A stretch of 64,000 nucleotides of DNA from Aedoeadaptatus coxii. GTDB taxonomy: Bacteria; Bacillota; Clostridia; Tissierellales; Peptoniphilaceae. The stretch lies in the NCBI RefSeq assembly GCF_903819215.1, contig NZ_CAIJCT010000016.1. One strand, 5' to 3'. Under the pieces are notes generated by a model, which saw only the letters and a program-made list of their open reading frames with translations, was not told the origin of the DNA and made no database searches. Within the stretch, counting starts at the first letter, position 1, and every line of letters starts with the position of its first letter. Positions 17,286 through 25,168 of the stretch are shown here, in pieces. The position numbers and the translations under genes were made by a program.

Positions 17286-17324
17286 TTGTTAAGTTAATAC
17301 TTTTGCGTTATACTGGTATACAAG
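17286..17324 (+). promoter_or_regulatory. Acyl-CoA dehydrogenase promoter with GntR-type operator box 3
   Basis: TTGTTA (17286-17291) and TATACT (17309-17314) are 17 bases apart. The box CTGGTATACAAG (17313-17324) overlaps the -10 end by two bases, exactly as at the gntR promoter. Both boxes continue with AAG. This links acyl-CoA dehydrogenase/etfBA to the GntR regulator. Confidence 0.75.
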
Positions 17325-17491
17325 AAGGTTTTCATTTCCTTCGCTGTGACCAAATCTATAGTAGACAGTAGTTTTTAGCGATAGGATTACTTGAATGTGA
17401 AAAATTTTTCGAAAAAAGGAAAACGTATTATATTCATGTGCCGTCGCCAGGCGTACGCAAGGCGTACATAACCTACAAATAGGAGGAAAAC
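17325..17491 (+). promoter_or_regulatory. Long 5' leader of the acyl-CoA dehydrogenase gene
   Basis: About 165 bases separate the promoter from the ATG. The leader holds a perfect GAAAAATTTTTC palindrome (17400-17410 region) and GTACGC-AAG-GCGTAC (17453-17467), with AGGCGTAC repeated directly. No recognised riboswitch fold or T-run is apparent. A stabilising or regulatory RNA role is possible. Confidence 0.4.
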
Positions 17492-18631
17492 ATGGAATTT
17501 AAGCAAGAGCACAAATTAATTCGCGATCTCGCTGCTAAATTTGCAGATCAAGAATTAACCGACGACGTACTCGATGCAGCAGAAGAAACGGGTTGTCTCG
17601 ATTTAGACATCGTTCGTAAAATGGGCGAAGCGGGTTTCTTCGGCATTAAGACACCGAAGGAATACGGCGGTGCAGGCGGGGATCACGTATCCTACGTTAT
17701 CGTCATGGAAGAAATCGCAAAACGCAGCGCAGTAGCCAGCGTCTTCGTTTCGAGCCCGAACTCTCTTTGCGGTGCACCGATTCAATTAAGCGGCACCCCC
17801 GACCAAAAAGAAAAGTACTTAAGCAAGATCGCAACCGGCGAACTTACCTTCTGCTTCGGCTTAACCGAACCGGGCGCAGGTTCCGATGCCGGCGGCACCA
17901 AGACTACAGCTGTATTAGACGGCGACGAATGGGTTCTTAACGGCCGTAAAACCTTCATTACCGGCGCACCCATTGCAGACTACAGCATTATCTACGCAAA
18001 AACCGACCTTACCGCAAAAGGCAGCGCAGGCATTACCGCCTTTATCGTCGACTTAAAGAGCGAAGGCGTTTCCTTCGGTAAACCGGAAGAAAAAATGGGT
18101 ATTATCGGCTGCCCCACCTCCGACATCGTACTCGAAAATGTTCGCGTACCGAAAGAAAACATGCTCGGCAAAGAAGGCAAGGGCTTTACCAACGCTATGA
18201 AGACCTTAGACGTCGGCCGTATCGGTATTGCCGCTCAATCCATCGGTATTGCACAAGCTGCCCTCGATGAAGCCGTTAAATTCGCTAAAGAACGTGTTCA
18301 ATTCGGTCGCCCCATTGCAAAACTTCAAGGCATCAGCTTTAAAATTGCAAGAATGGCCGCTAAATTAGAAGCCGCCAAGCTCCTCGTTTACGAAGCAGCT
18401 GCTGCTAAAGACAGAGGCGAAGACGCATCGAAGATTTGCTCCATGGCAAAATACTTCTGCTCCGAAACCTGTAACGAAATCGTCTACGACGCCCTTCAAG
18501 TACACGGCGGCTACGGCTACATTAAAGACTACAAAATCGAACGCCTTTACAGAGATGCACGCATTACCTCTATTTACGAAGGTACCAGCGAAATTCAACT
18601 TCTCGTTATCGGCAGTCAACTTTTGAAATAA
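17492..18631 (+). CDS. acdB: Acyl-CoA dehydrogenase of the reductive branch
   Basis: This 379-residue flavoprotein has normal family length. It shows the FAD/substrate motif GLTEPGAGSDAGG, LNGRKTFITG, the HGGYGYIKDY region and the catalytic glutamate E363 in IYEGTSEIQ. With EtfBA directly behind it, the likely direction is reduction of 2-enoyl-CoA (for example isocaprenoyl-CoA) coupled to NADH oxidation and ferredoxin reduction by flavin-based bifurcation, as in the C. difficile AcdB-EtfAB system. AGGAGG precedes the ATG. Confidence 0.9.
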   Translation: MEFKQEHKLIRDLAAKFADQELTDDVLDAAEETGCLDLDIVRKMGEAGFFGIKTPKEYGGAGGDHVSYVIVMEEIAKRSAVASVFVSSPNSLCGAPIQLSGTPDQKEKYLSKIATGELTFCFGLTEPGAGSDAGGTKTTAVLDGDEWVLNGRKTFITGAPIADYSIIYAKTDLTAKGSAGITAFIVDLKSEGVSFGKPEEKMGIIGCPTSDIVLENVRVPKENMLGKEGKGFTNAMKTLDVGRIGIAAQSIGIAQAALDEAVKFAKERVQFGRPIAKLQGISFKIARMAAKLEAAKLLVYEAAAAKDRGEDASKICSMAKYFCSETCNEIVYDALQVHGGYGYIKDYKIERLYRDARITSIYEGTSEIQLLVIGSQLLK

Positions 18632-18650
18632 GAGGAATCAGGAGGTCATC

Positions 18651-19445
18651 ATGAACATAGTGGTATGTATTAAACAAGTACCTGACACAACCGAAGTTCG
18701 CTTGGATCCGAAAACCAACACATTGATCCGCGAAGGCGTACCCAGCATTATCAACCCGGACGACTTATCCGGTTTGGAAGTTGCTCTTCGCATTAAGGAT
18801 AAAGATCCCGAAAACGTAAAAGTATACGCTCTTTCCATGGGTCCGAACCAAGCAGAATACGCACTTCGCGAAGCCCTCGCCATGGGCGCAGACGAAGCCA
18901 TTCTCGTAAGTGACAGAGCCTTCGGTGGTGCCGATACGTGGGCTACTTCCTGTACGATTACAGCCGCCATCGAACACATCGACTACGATTTGGTCATCGC
19001 AGGACGTCAAGCAATCGACGGCGACACCGCACAAGTCGGTCCTCAAATTGCAAGACACTTGGAAATTCCCGCCATCTCCTATGCTGAAGATGTTGATGTA
19101 GAAGGCGACAAGGTTATCGTTAAACGTCAATTCGAAGATCGTTACCATATCTTAGAAGCAAAAATGCCGATTTTGATCACGACCCTTGCCGAATGCGCTA
19201 AACCTCGTTACATGACCGTTCGCGGCATTTACGAAGCACAAGAAAAAGACATTACCGTTTGGGGCCTTAAAGACATTGAAGACAAACTCGACCTGTCGAA
19301 CATCGGTCTAAAAGGATCGCCGACCCGCGTTAAAAAATCCTTCCCGAAAGAAGGAAAAGCTGCCGGCGTATTACTCAAAGACTTATCCGCTGATGAAGCT
19401 GCACAAGCTATTCTTGCTAAATTAAAAGAAAAATACATCATTTAA
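18651..19445 (+). CDS. etfB: Electron transfer flavoprotein beta subunit
   Basis: This 264-residue protein starts with NIVVCIKQVPDTTEVRLDP, the EtfB signature, and continues with IREGVPSIINPDDLSG. This longer loop style is found in bifurcating Etfs of anaerobes such as Megasphaera and Acidaminococcus rather than mitochondrial Etf. The AGRQAIDGDTAQVGPQ motif binds the cofactor. AGGAGG precedes the ATG 19 bases after the dehydrogenase stop. Bifurcation is an inference from family and context. Confidence 0.93.
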   Translation: MNIVVCIKQVPDTTEVRLDPKTNTLIREGVPSIINPDDLSGLEVALRIKDKDPENVKVYALSMGPNQAEYALREALAMGADEAILVSDRAFGGADTWATSCTITAAIEHIDYDLVIAGRQAIDGDTAQVGPQIARHLEIPAISYAEDVDVEGDKVIVKRQFEDRYHILEAKMPILITTLAECAKPRYMTVRGIYEAQEKDITVWGLKDIEDKLDLSNIGLKGSPTRVKKSFPKEGKAAGVLLKDLSADEAAQAILAKLKEKYII

Positions 19446-19457
19446 GGGGAGGACCAA

Positions 19458-20462
19458 ATGAGTAAAGATATATACGTATTTATCGAACAAAGAGATAACA
19501 AACTTGAAAAAGTAGGTATCGAACTACTCGGTAAGGCACGTGAACTTGCCGATGACCTCGGTCAAGAAGTAGTGGGCATGTTAATCGGCGAAAACGTAAA
19601 AGGCGAAGCGAATATCCTATTCCGCCACGGCGCTGATAAAGTCATCGTCGTAGAAGATCCGAGACTTAAAGAATACTTAAGCGAAGATTACGCCGACATG
19701 GTATACGGCATCATCGAAAAATACGAACCTGAAATCGTATTATTCGGCGCTACCTCCATCGGTCGCGACCTCGCGCCGAACCTTGCCGCTCGCGTACACA
19801 CCGGTCTTACTGCCGACTGTACAAAACTTGAAATCGACCCGGAAAGCAAACTTCTTATGATGACCCGTCCGGCATTCGGCGGCAACTTAATGGCCACCAT
19901 CGTCTGCGAAAACTTCCGTCCCCAAATGGCGACGGTACGCCCCGGCGTTATGCCCAGCATCGAAGTTGACAAGGCCGACGGCGAAGTCATCGAAGATAAA
20001 TTTGAATTCTCTCACAAAGAACCTATCGTTCACTTAAGAGAAGTGCTTAAAATTGAAAGCACCAAAAAAGATATTACCGAAGCCAACATCCTTATTTCCG
20101 GCGGTCGCGGCATGGGCGGCCCGGAAGGTTTCGACGCATTAAACGGACTTGCAAAAGAACTCGGCGCAGAAATCGCATCGTCGAGAGCTGCCGTCGACTC
20201 CGGATGGATCGAAAAATCCCAACAAGTCGGACAAACCGGTAAAACCGTACGTCCCGAACTTTACTTGGCACTGGGTATTTCCGGAGCCATCCAACACTTG
20301 GCAGGTATGGAAGATTCCGACCTCATCATCGCCGTCAACAAAGACGATGGCGCACCCATCTTCGATGTTGCAGACCTCGGCGTCGTCGGCGACTTGAACG
20401 CCATCGTGCCCAAGCTTGAAGAACTCGTTCGCAAAGAAAGAGAACTCAGCGATCAACTCTAA
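19458..20462 (+). CDS. etfA: Electron transfer flavoprotein alpha subunit
   Basis: This 334-residue subunit has the N-terminal EtfAB domain and the C-terminal FAD domain, with SGGRGMGGPEGFDAL, SSRAAVDSGW, VGQTGKTVRPELY and ALGISGAIQHLAGM. These are the classical EtfA FAD-binding motifs. It is co-transcribed with etfB, 12 bases apart, and ends at a terminator. It works with EtfB and the adjacent acyl-CoA dehydrogenase. Confidence 0.94.
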   Translation: MSKDIYVFIEQRDNKLEKVGIELLGKARELADDLGQEVVGMLIGENVKGEANILFRHGADKVIVVEDPRLKEYLSEDYADMVYGIIEKYEPEIVLFGATSIGRDLAPNLAARVHTGLTADCTKLEIDPESKLLMMTRPAFGGNLMATIVCENFRPQMATVRPGVMPSIEVDKADGEVIEDKFEFSHKEPIVHLREVLKIESTKKDITEANILISGGRGMGGPEGFDALNGLAKELGAEIASSRAAVDSGWIEKSQQVGQTGKTVRPELYLALGISGAIQHLAGMEDSDLIIAVNKDDGAPIFDVADLGVVGDLNAIVPKLEELVRKERELSDQL

Positions 20463-20480
20463 ACCTTACAACGAACAAAA

Positions 20481-20505
20481 AGGCCTCCTTAGGGAGGTCT
20501 TTTTT
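20481..20505 (+). terminator. Terminator after etfA
   Basis: AGGCCTCC and GGAGGTCT form a stem with one G-U pair and a TTAG loop, followed by T at 20500-20505. Confidence 0.82.
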
Positions 20506-20565
20506 CTATGAAGAATAGGAGGAAGGATAAGCGAAAGTGATGCAATAGTGGAAACCATCTGCGCA

Positions 20566-20595
20566 CAAAAAGAGAGCCCGATAAAGAGGGCTCTC
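20566..20595 (-). terminator. Minus-strand hairpin, second terminator of the aminotransferase at 20653
   Basis: GAGAGCCC (20572-20579) pairs with GGGCTCTC (20588-20595), with T on the minus strand beyond it (plus-strand A 20567-20570). It backs up the terminator at 20614. Confidence 0.6.
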
Positions 20596-20613
20596 CAAAC
20601 AATCAATGGATTC

Positions 20614-20644
20614 AAAAAAACAGCCCTTTCCGAAGAAAGGACTG
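20614..20644 (-). terminator. Terminator of the minus-strand aminotransferase
   Basis: CAGCCCTTTC (20621-20630) and GAAAGGACTG (20635-20644) form a 10-bp stem with one G-U pair and a TTCG loop on the minus strand, then seven T (plus-strand A 20614-20620). Confidence 0.85.
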
Positions 20645-20652
20645 TTTCGATC

Positions 20653-21837
20653 TTATTTAACAACTTCGTGTAATACTTCGCCTAAGCGCTTAATGCCTTC
20701 TTCAATTTTATCTTCAGGCATGCAGCTGTAGTTCAAGCGGAAGTGGTTTTCTTCCGGACTATCGGGATAGAAAGCGCCGCCGGGTACGAAGGCAACTTTC
20801 TTTTCGATGGCTTTCACTGCAATATCGCGAGCGTTTAAGCCTTCGGGAAGGGTAACCCAGAGGAATAAGCCGCCTTCGGGGTTAGTGTAGGTAACTTTTT
20901 CGGGGAAGTATTTCTCCATGGCGTCGACCATGACATTTTTACGTTTGCCGTAAACTTCGATGATCTTATCGATGTGGGCTTCCAAATCGTTGTCGTCTAA
21001 GAATTGCGACAAGATCATTTGGGTGGTGGTAGACGTTTGAAGGTCGGCACCTTGTTTAACCATGTTGAACTTTTCGAGCACTTCAGGAGCGGCATTAAAC
21101 CAACCGACGCGGATGCCGGGGCTGAAGATCTTGGAGAAAGTACCCATGAAGATGACGCGGTTTTCAGTATCTAAGCTGCGAAGAGAAGGTTGAATTTCGC
21201 CTTCGAAACGTAATTCGCCGTAAGGATTGTCTTCGAGAACCATGACGTCATATTTATTGGCTAGTTCAATAAGGCCTTTTCTTCTTTCCAACGTCCAAGT
21301 TTTACCGGAGGGGTTTTGGAAATCGGAAATAACGTAGATAAATTTCACATTGTCGTGGGATTTAAGTTGTTTTTCCAAATCTTCCAGAATCATGCCGTCT
21401 TCGTCGAGGGCAACTTGGAGGAATCTCGGTTCGTAAGCCTTAAAAGCGTTAAGAGCGCCTAAGTAAGTGGGGCTTTCGACGACGATGTAATCACCCGGAT
21501 CGATAAAGATTCTGGGAACGAAGTCGAGACCTTGTTGGGAACCGGAAAGAATTTGAATATCTTCAGGTTTCACATCCTTGCAGCCGACTTTTTCCATGCG
21601 GGTAACACAGTGTTCTCTTAAACGAGCGTAACCGTCGGTGGGGCCGTATTGAAGGGCGGCGGCGCCGTTATTTTTCATGACTTTGTTGGACGCTTCAATC
21701 CATTTGTCGATGGGGAAAAGTTCGGCGGCGGGAAGTCCACCTGCGAACGAGATAATGCTGGGGTCAGCTGTTAAAGCTAAAAGCTCGCGGATTTCAGATG
21801 CTTTTAGGTTGTCCATTCTTTTTGCAAATTTAGGCAT
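20653..21837 (-). CDS. PLP-dependent aminotransferase (2-aminoadipate/aromatic type)
   Basis: This 394-residue fold-type I aminotransferase resembles the LysN/AadAT group rather than AspC. It has SFAGGLPAAELFP at the N terminus, DFQNPSGKTW, the aspartate region VLEDNPYGELRF, and the PLP lysine in GTFSKIFSPGIRVGW. ATG 21837 is used because AAAGGAG ends 6 bases upstream; the frame extends eight codons further without support. It is a single-gene unit with its own promoter and terminator, convergent with etfA. It may transaminate branched-chain, aromatic or aminoadipate substrates; the sequence alone does not decide. Confidence 0.84.
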   Translation of the reverse strand: MPKFAKRMDNLKASEIRELLALTADPSIISFAGGLPAAELFPIDKWIEASNKVMKNNGAAALQYGPTDGYARLREHCVTRMEKVGCKDVKPEDIQILSGSQQGLDFVPRIFIDPGDYIVVESPTYLGALNAFKAYEPRFLQVALDEDGMILEDLEKQLKSHDNVKFIYVISDFQNPSGKTWTLERRKGLIELANKYDVMVLEDNPYGELRFEGEIQPSLRSLDTENRVIFMGTFSKIFSPGIRVGWFNAAPEVLEKFNMVKQGADLQTSTTTQMILSQFLDDNDLEAHIDKIIEVYGKRKNVMVDAMEKYFPEKVTYTNPEGGLFLWVTLPEGLNARDIAVKAIEKKVAFVPGGAFYPDSPEENHFRLNYSCMPEDKIEEGIKRLGEVLHEVVK

Positions 21838-21889
21838 TAGGAACTCCTTTCGTATCGTCATAAGATAGTAGGGAAACGTTTACGTGTTT

Positions 21890-21918
21890 ATTGTATATCG
21901 TGTTCGGATTAAAGTCAA
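21890..21918 (-). promoter_or_regulatory. Promoter of the minus-strand aminotransferase
   Basis: On the minus strand TTGACT (21918-21913) and TACAAT (21895-21890) are separated by 17 bases, a good sigma-A promoter about 55 bases before the start codon. Confidence 0.8.
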
Positions 21919-22074
21919 TACAGGTAGTTTGCTAAGATAGAGACAAACAAAGCCCCTAATTTAGGGAACGAGAAGACTTTAATCCAATGAGAAAAAGGCG
22001 GCGAAACCATGGGAAAAGGGGAAAATGCATGTGTAAAACCAAAGGTTTTTTCCCGCCCCGTCCATTAAACGAGG

Positions 22075-22105
22075 AAAAACCTCCCCAAGACTTAACTTGG
22101 GGAGG
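22075..22105 (-). terminator. Terminator of the asd/amidase/M20 operon
   Basis: CCTCCCCAAG (22080-22089) and CTTGGGGAGG (22096-22105) are a perfect 10-bp stem; the minus strand continues with five T. Confidence 0.88.
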
Positions 22106-22108
22106 GTA

Positions 22109-23269
22109 TTATTTTCCTTCGTTCATAAAGTGTAAGGCCGATGCCACTTCCGCGGCGATGCCGTAGTAGAGGGCGTCCTCTTCCGGATAGAAGGTCGCCG
22201 TGTGAATGGCGGCCTTTTCCCCGGGGCGACCGACGCCCAGATTAATAAAGGTTCCGGGCGCCTCTTCTAAATAATAGGCGAAGTCTTCCGCCGCCATGGT
22301 CGGCGTGGGTAAGGTAATGACGGCGTCTTCGCCGAAAGTTTCTTCCAGAGTTTGTTTTACAGATGCCGTGGCCTTTTCGTCGTTAATCAAGGGCACATAG
22401 CCTTTTACGATGTCAACAGTACACCTGCATCCGTGGGCTTTTGCCGTGCATTCGGCAATTTCTGTAAGATGGGCGCGAAGCTTGTCGCGATTTTCCTTTG
22501 TGTTGGCGCGAATCGTGCCTTCGATGGTCATGTCGCTTGGAATAATATTGTGCTTGTTACCTCCGTGAACGGAGCCGATGGTGACCACCGCCGGCGTAAA
22601 GGGCGAAAAGCGACGGGCGACAATGGTTTGAAGGGCGACGATCACATGTCCCCCGCAGACGATGGGATCCACGGCGCGCTCGGGATTGGCGGCGTGGCCA
22701 CCCTTGCCCTTTAGCGTGATTTTAAAATCTTCCACGCTTGCGTACATAAAGCCCGGCAACACGCCGAAGGTTCCCGTTAAAAGATCGGGGGAAACGTGAA
22801 GGCCCATGACGTAATCCACGCCCTTCATGACCCCTTCCTTTACCATAGGTTCGGCGCCGCCGTCTTTTTCTTCATTGGGCTGAAAAATCAGGCGAAGGTT
22901 TCCCGGGAAATGGCGATGCTCTGCAAAATACCGCGCCGTGCCTAAAAGGCATGCCATGTGCATGTCGTGGCCGCAGGCATGCATAAGCCCGAGGTTTTCG
23001 GAACAAAAGGGAAGTTGGGTGGCTTCTGTAATGGGAAGGGCATCCATGTCGGCGCGAAGGGCCACCGTCGGCCCTTTCTCGTCGCCTTTTAAGTCGCCGT
23101 GAAAGCCGAAATTCTCGTAAACCGTAAGGTCGTAGCCCAAGGCTTTCATTTGTTCCTGTAAAAAACGGGAAGTTTCTCTTTCTTCGCCGCTGATTTCCGG
23201 GTGGGCGTGAAGATGGCGATAAAGTGCCTTAACGTCGTCGGCAATAGCTTTTATTTTTTCGAGATCCAT
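22109..23269 (-). CDS. M20D-family metal-dependent amidohydrolase/peptidase
   Basis: This 386-residue cytoplasmic enzyme belongs to the M20D group (hippurate/IAA-amino acid hydrolase, N-acetyldiaminopimelate deacetylase). The N-terminal LYRHLHAHPEISGEE, the metal motif HACGHDMHMA, the catalytic/metal NEEKDGGAEP and the C-terminal TMAAEDFAYYL are intact. It is the last gene of an operon with asd and a nitrilase-like amidase, 8 bases after the latter. The asd neighbour makes an acetyl-diaminopimelate deacetylase thinkable, but other N-acyl amino acids are equally possible. Confidence 0.87.
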   Translation of the reverse strand: MDLEKIKAIADDVKALYRHLHAHPEISGEERETSRFLQEQMKALGYDLTVYENFGFHGDLKGDEKGPTVALRADMDALPITEATQLPFCSENLGLMHACGHDMHMACLLGTARYFAEHRHFPGNLRLIFQPNEEKDGGAEPMVKEGVMKGVDYVMGLHVSPDLLTGTFGVLPGFMYASVEDFKITLKGKGGHAANPERAVDPIVCGGHVIVALQTIVARRFSPFTPAVVTIGSVHGGNKHNIIPSDMTIEGTIRANTKENRDKLRAHLTEIAECTAKAHGCRCTVDIVKGYVPLINDEKATASVKQTLEETFGEDAVITLPTPTMAAEDFAYYLEEAPGTFINLGVGRPGEKAAIHTATFYPEEDALYYGIAAEVASALHFMNEGK

Positions 23270-23277
23270 GTGTGCTC

Positions 23278-24072
23278 CTATTGAATAAGCCCCTTGTAAA
23301 GTTCGGGGCGGCGTTCGCGATAGAGATCGAAGAAGGCTTTTTCCTTTTCGATGCGCGTCAAATCGAGGGTGACGGTTTTAACGGCTTCTTCCGTTCCCGT
23401 CATGAGGATTTCCTCGCCGGCCGGGCCGTAAACGCAGCTTCCGCCGCCGCCCATGGCGTGGTAATCGCCCATTTTCGTGCAGTTCACCGCCACGACGAAA
23501 CATTGATTTTCCACGGCTCGCGCTTTTGCGAATAAATGCATATGAGGCACGCGGGAAAGTCCCCATGCCATAGGCACGAAGAGGACCTTCGCCTTGCCCG
23601 ATACGGCGAGGCGTACCCACTCGGGCATACGCAGTTCGAAACAGGTAACAATGCCGCAGTCGATGCCGTCGAGAGCAAAGGAAAGAGTGTGATTGCCGGG
23701 GGTAAAGAGGTTTTTCTCTTCGCCGACGGGAAATAAATGGGCCTTGTCGTAAGTGCCTAAAAGATGCCCCTCCCGATCGTAAATAAAGCTTCGATTGGCC
23801 CGTCCCTCGCCTTCGCGAACGGTGATGGAACCGGCGACGAGATTGACGTTGTGGCTGCGGGCAAAATCCGAAAGGGCTTGTTGCAGCTCACTTTCTTTAT
23901 AATCGTCGTGATCTGTAAACTTTTCCGGGTAGAAGCCCGAATTCCACATTTCCGGCAAGACGATGACGTCGGGATTCGATGAAAGGGCTTCCTCCATGCC
24001 GTCGAAAATAACCTTTCGATTCTCCGAAAGGGTCATGGGGCCGATGCCCGCTTGTACAATGGAAACTTTCAT
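23278..24072 (-). CDS. Carbon-nitrogen hydrolase (omega-amidase/nitrilase superfamily)
   Basis: This 264-residue hydrolase has the Glu-Lys-Cys triad: E in VLPEMWNSGFYP, K in YDKAHLFPVGEE, and C in GIVTCFELRMPEW. Its length and motifs resemble omega-amidases that hydrolyse 2-oxoglutaramate or 2-oxosuccinamate, products of glutamine/asparagine transamination. Its ATG overlaps the asd stop by one base (TAATG), so translation is coupled. A role in clearing amides from amino-acid transamination would fit this genome, but the substrate is not proven. Confidence 0.86.
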   Translation of the reverse strand: MKVSIVQAGIGPMTLSENRKVIFDGMEEALSSNPDVIVLPEMWNSGFYPEKFTDHDDYKESELQQALSDFARSHNVNLVAGSITVREGEGRANRSFIYDREGHLLGTYDKAHLFPVGEEKNLFTPGNHTLSFALDGIDCGIVTCFELRMPEWVRLAVSGKAKVLFVPMAWGLSRVPHMHLFAKARAVENQCFVVAVNCTKMGDYHAMGGGGSCVYGPAGEEILMTGTEEAVKTVTLDLTRIEKEKAFFDLYRERRPELYKGLIQ

Positions 24073-25061
24073 TAGCGATCGGCCAATAGTTGTTCTAAAA
24101 TTTGAATGGCGTTCAGTGCCGCGCCTTTGCGAATATTATCGGCGACGACCCAAAGATTAATGGTGTTTTCGCAGGAATCATCTTTACGGATGCGGCCGAC
24201 GAACACCTCGTCCTTTCCTTCGGCTTCGATTTGAAGAGGATAGACCAGATTTTTCACATCGTCTTGTAAGACGACGCCGCCCATTTCCTCGTAAGCCTTG
24301 CGAAGCTTATCCAGGTCCACGGGATTTTCGCAGGTAACATTAATGGAAATGGCGTGGGCGCCTTTAACGGGCACGCGCACGGCGGTTGCCGTTACGGCGA
24401 GATCCGGTCGGTGGAAAATTTTGCGAGATTCGTTCACCATCTTCATTTCTTCTTTGGTGTAGCCGTCTTCTAAGAAATCGTCAATATGGGGAAGACAGTT
24501 GTAGGCAATGGGATGGGGATAAAATTCCGGCGCGCCTCCTTCGATGCCCCGTTCCAAATCGGCGATGCCGTTCACGCCGGAGCCGCTGACCGCTTGGAAA
24601 GTGGTGTAGACGATGCGCTTGATTTTAAACAAATCTTCCACAGGTTTCAGCGCCACAACCGATTGAATTGTGGAGCAATTGGGGTTGGCGATAATGCCCT
24701 TGGCTTCGAGGCCGTCTTGAGCGTTAATTTCCGGCACGACCAAAGGAATATCTTCCTTCATGCGGAAATGGGAGCTGTTGTCGATGACTACGCTTCCCGC
24801 TTCGGCGGCGACGGGGCAGAATTTGGCGGCCAAATTGCCGTCCAATGCGCTTAAGACAAAATCAAACTTGCCTTCTCTTAAAGCGTCTTCTGTCAGTTCT
24901 TGAATGGTGTGTTCCTCGCCCTTGAACGAAAAAGTTTTGCCGGCGCTGTTAGCCGATGCGAACATGGTAAGATCCAAGGGAAGATCCTTTTCTTCCAAAA
25001 TGCTGCGCATTGTTTGTCCTACAAGACCGGTGGCGCCTAAGATTGCTAAACGATAGACCAT
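24072..25061 (-). CDS. asd: Aspartate-semialdehyde dehydrogenase
   Basis: This 329-residue NADP-dependent enzyme makes aspartate semialdehyde from aspartyl phosphate in the cytoplasm, leading to threonine, methionine and lysine/diaminopimelate. The Rossmann motif GATGLVGQTM, the active-site cysteine in IANPNCSTIQ, and the histidine region RVPVKGAHAISINV are present. It heads a minus-strand operon and is divergent from hom, with which it shares a mirror-image promoter. Confidence 0.93.
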   Translation of the reverse strand: MVYRLAILGATGLVGQTMRSILEEKDLPLDLTMFASANSAGKTFSFKGEEHTIQELTEDALREGKFDFVLSALDGNLAAKFCPVAAEAGSVVIDNSSHFRMKEDIPLVVPEINAQDGLEAKGIIANPNCSTIQSVVALKPVEDLFKIKRIVYTTFQAVSGSGVNGIADLERGIEGGAPEFYPHPIAYNCLPHIDDFLEDGYTKEEMKMVNESRKIFHRPDLAVTATAVRVPVKGAHAISINVTCENPVDLDKLRKAYEEMGGVVLQDDVKNLVYPLQIEAEGKDEVFVGRIRKDDSCENTINLWVVADNIRKGAALNAIQILEQLLADR

Positions 25062-25097
25062 AATATGTACCTTCTTTCATATACCAAATAGTTTTTC

Positions 25098-25130
25098 TTG
25101 ACTATAACAAAAACTCTCTAGTATAGTCAA
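25098..25130. promoter_or_regulatory. Mirror-image divergent promoter of asd and hom
   Basis: TTGACTATA (25098-25106) and TATAGTCAA (25122-25130) are perfect inverted repeats 15 bases apart. On each strand TTGACT is the -35 box and TATAGT, 18 bases on, is the -10 box, so the two promoters lie on the same 33 bases in opposite directions. Confidence 0.75.
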
Positions 25131-25168
25131 TTCATAATACGTTAAAGGACAAAAGAAAAGGGGGAATT

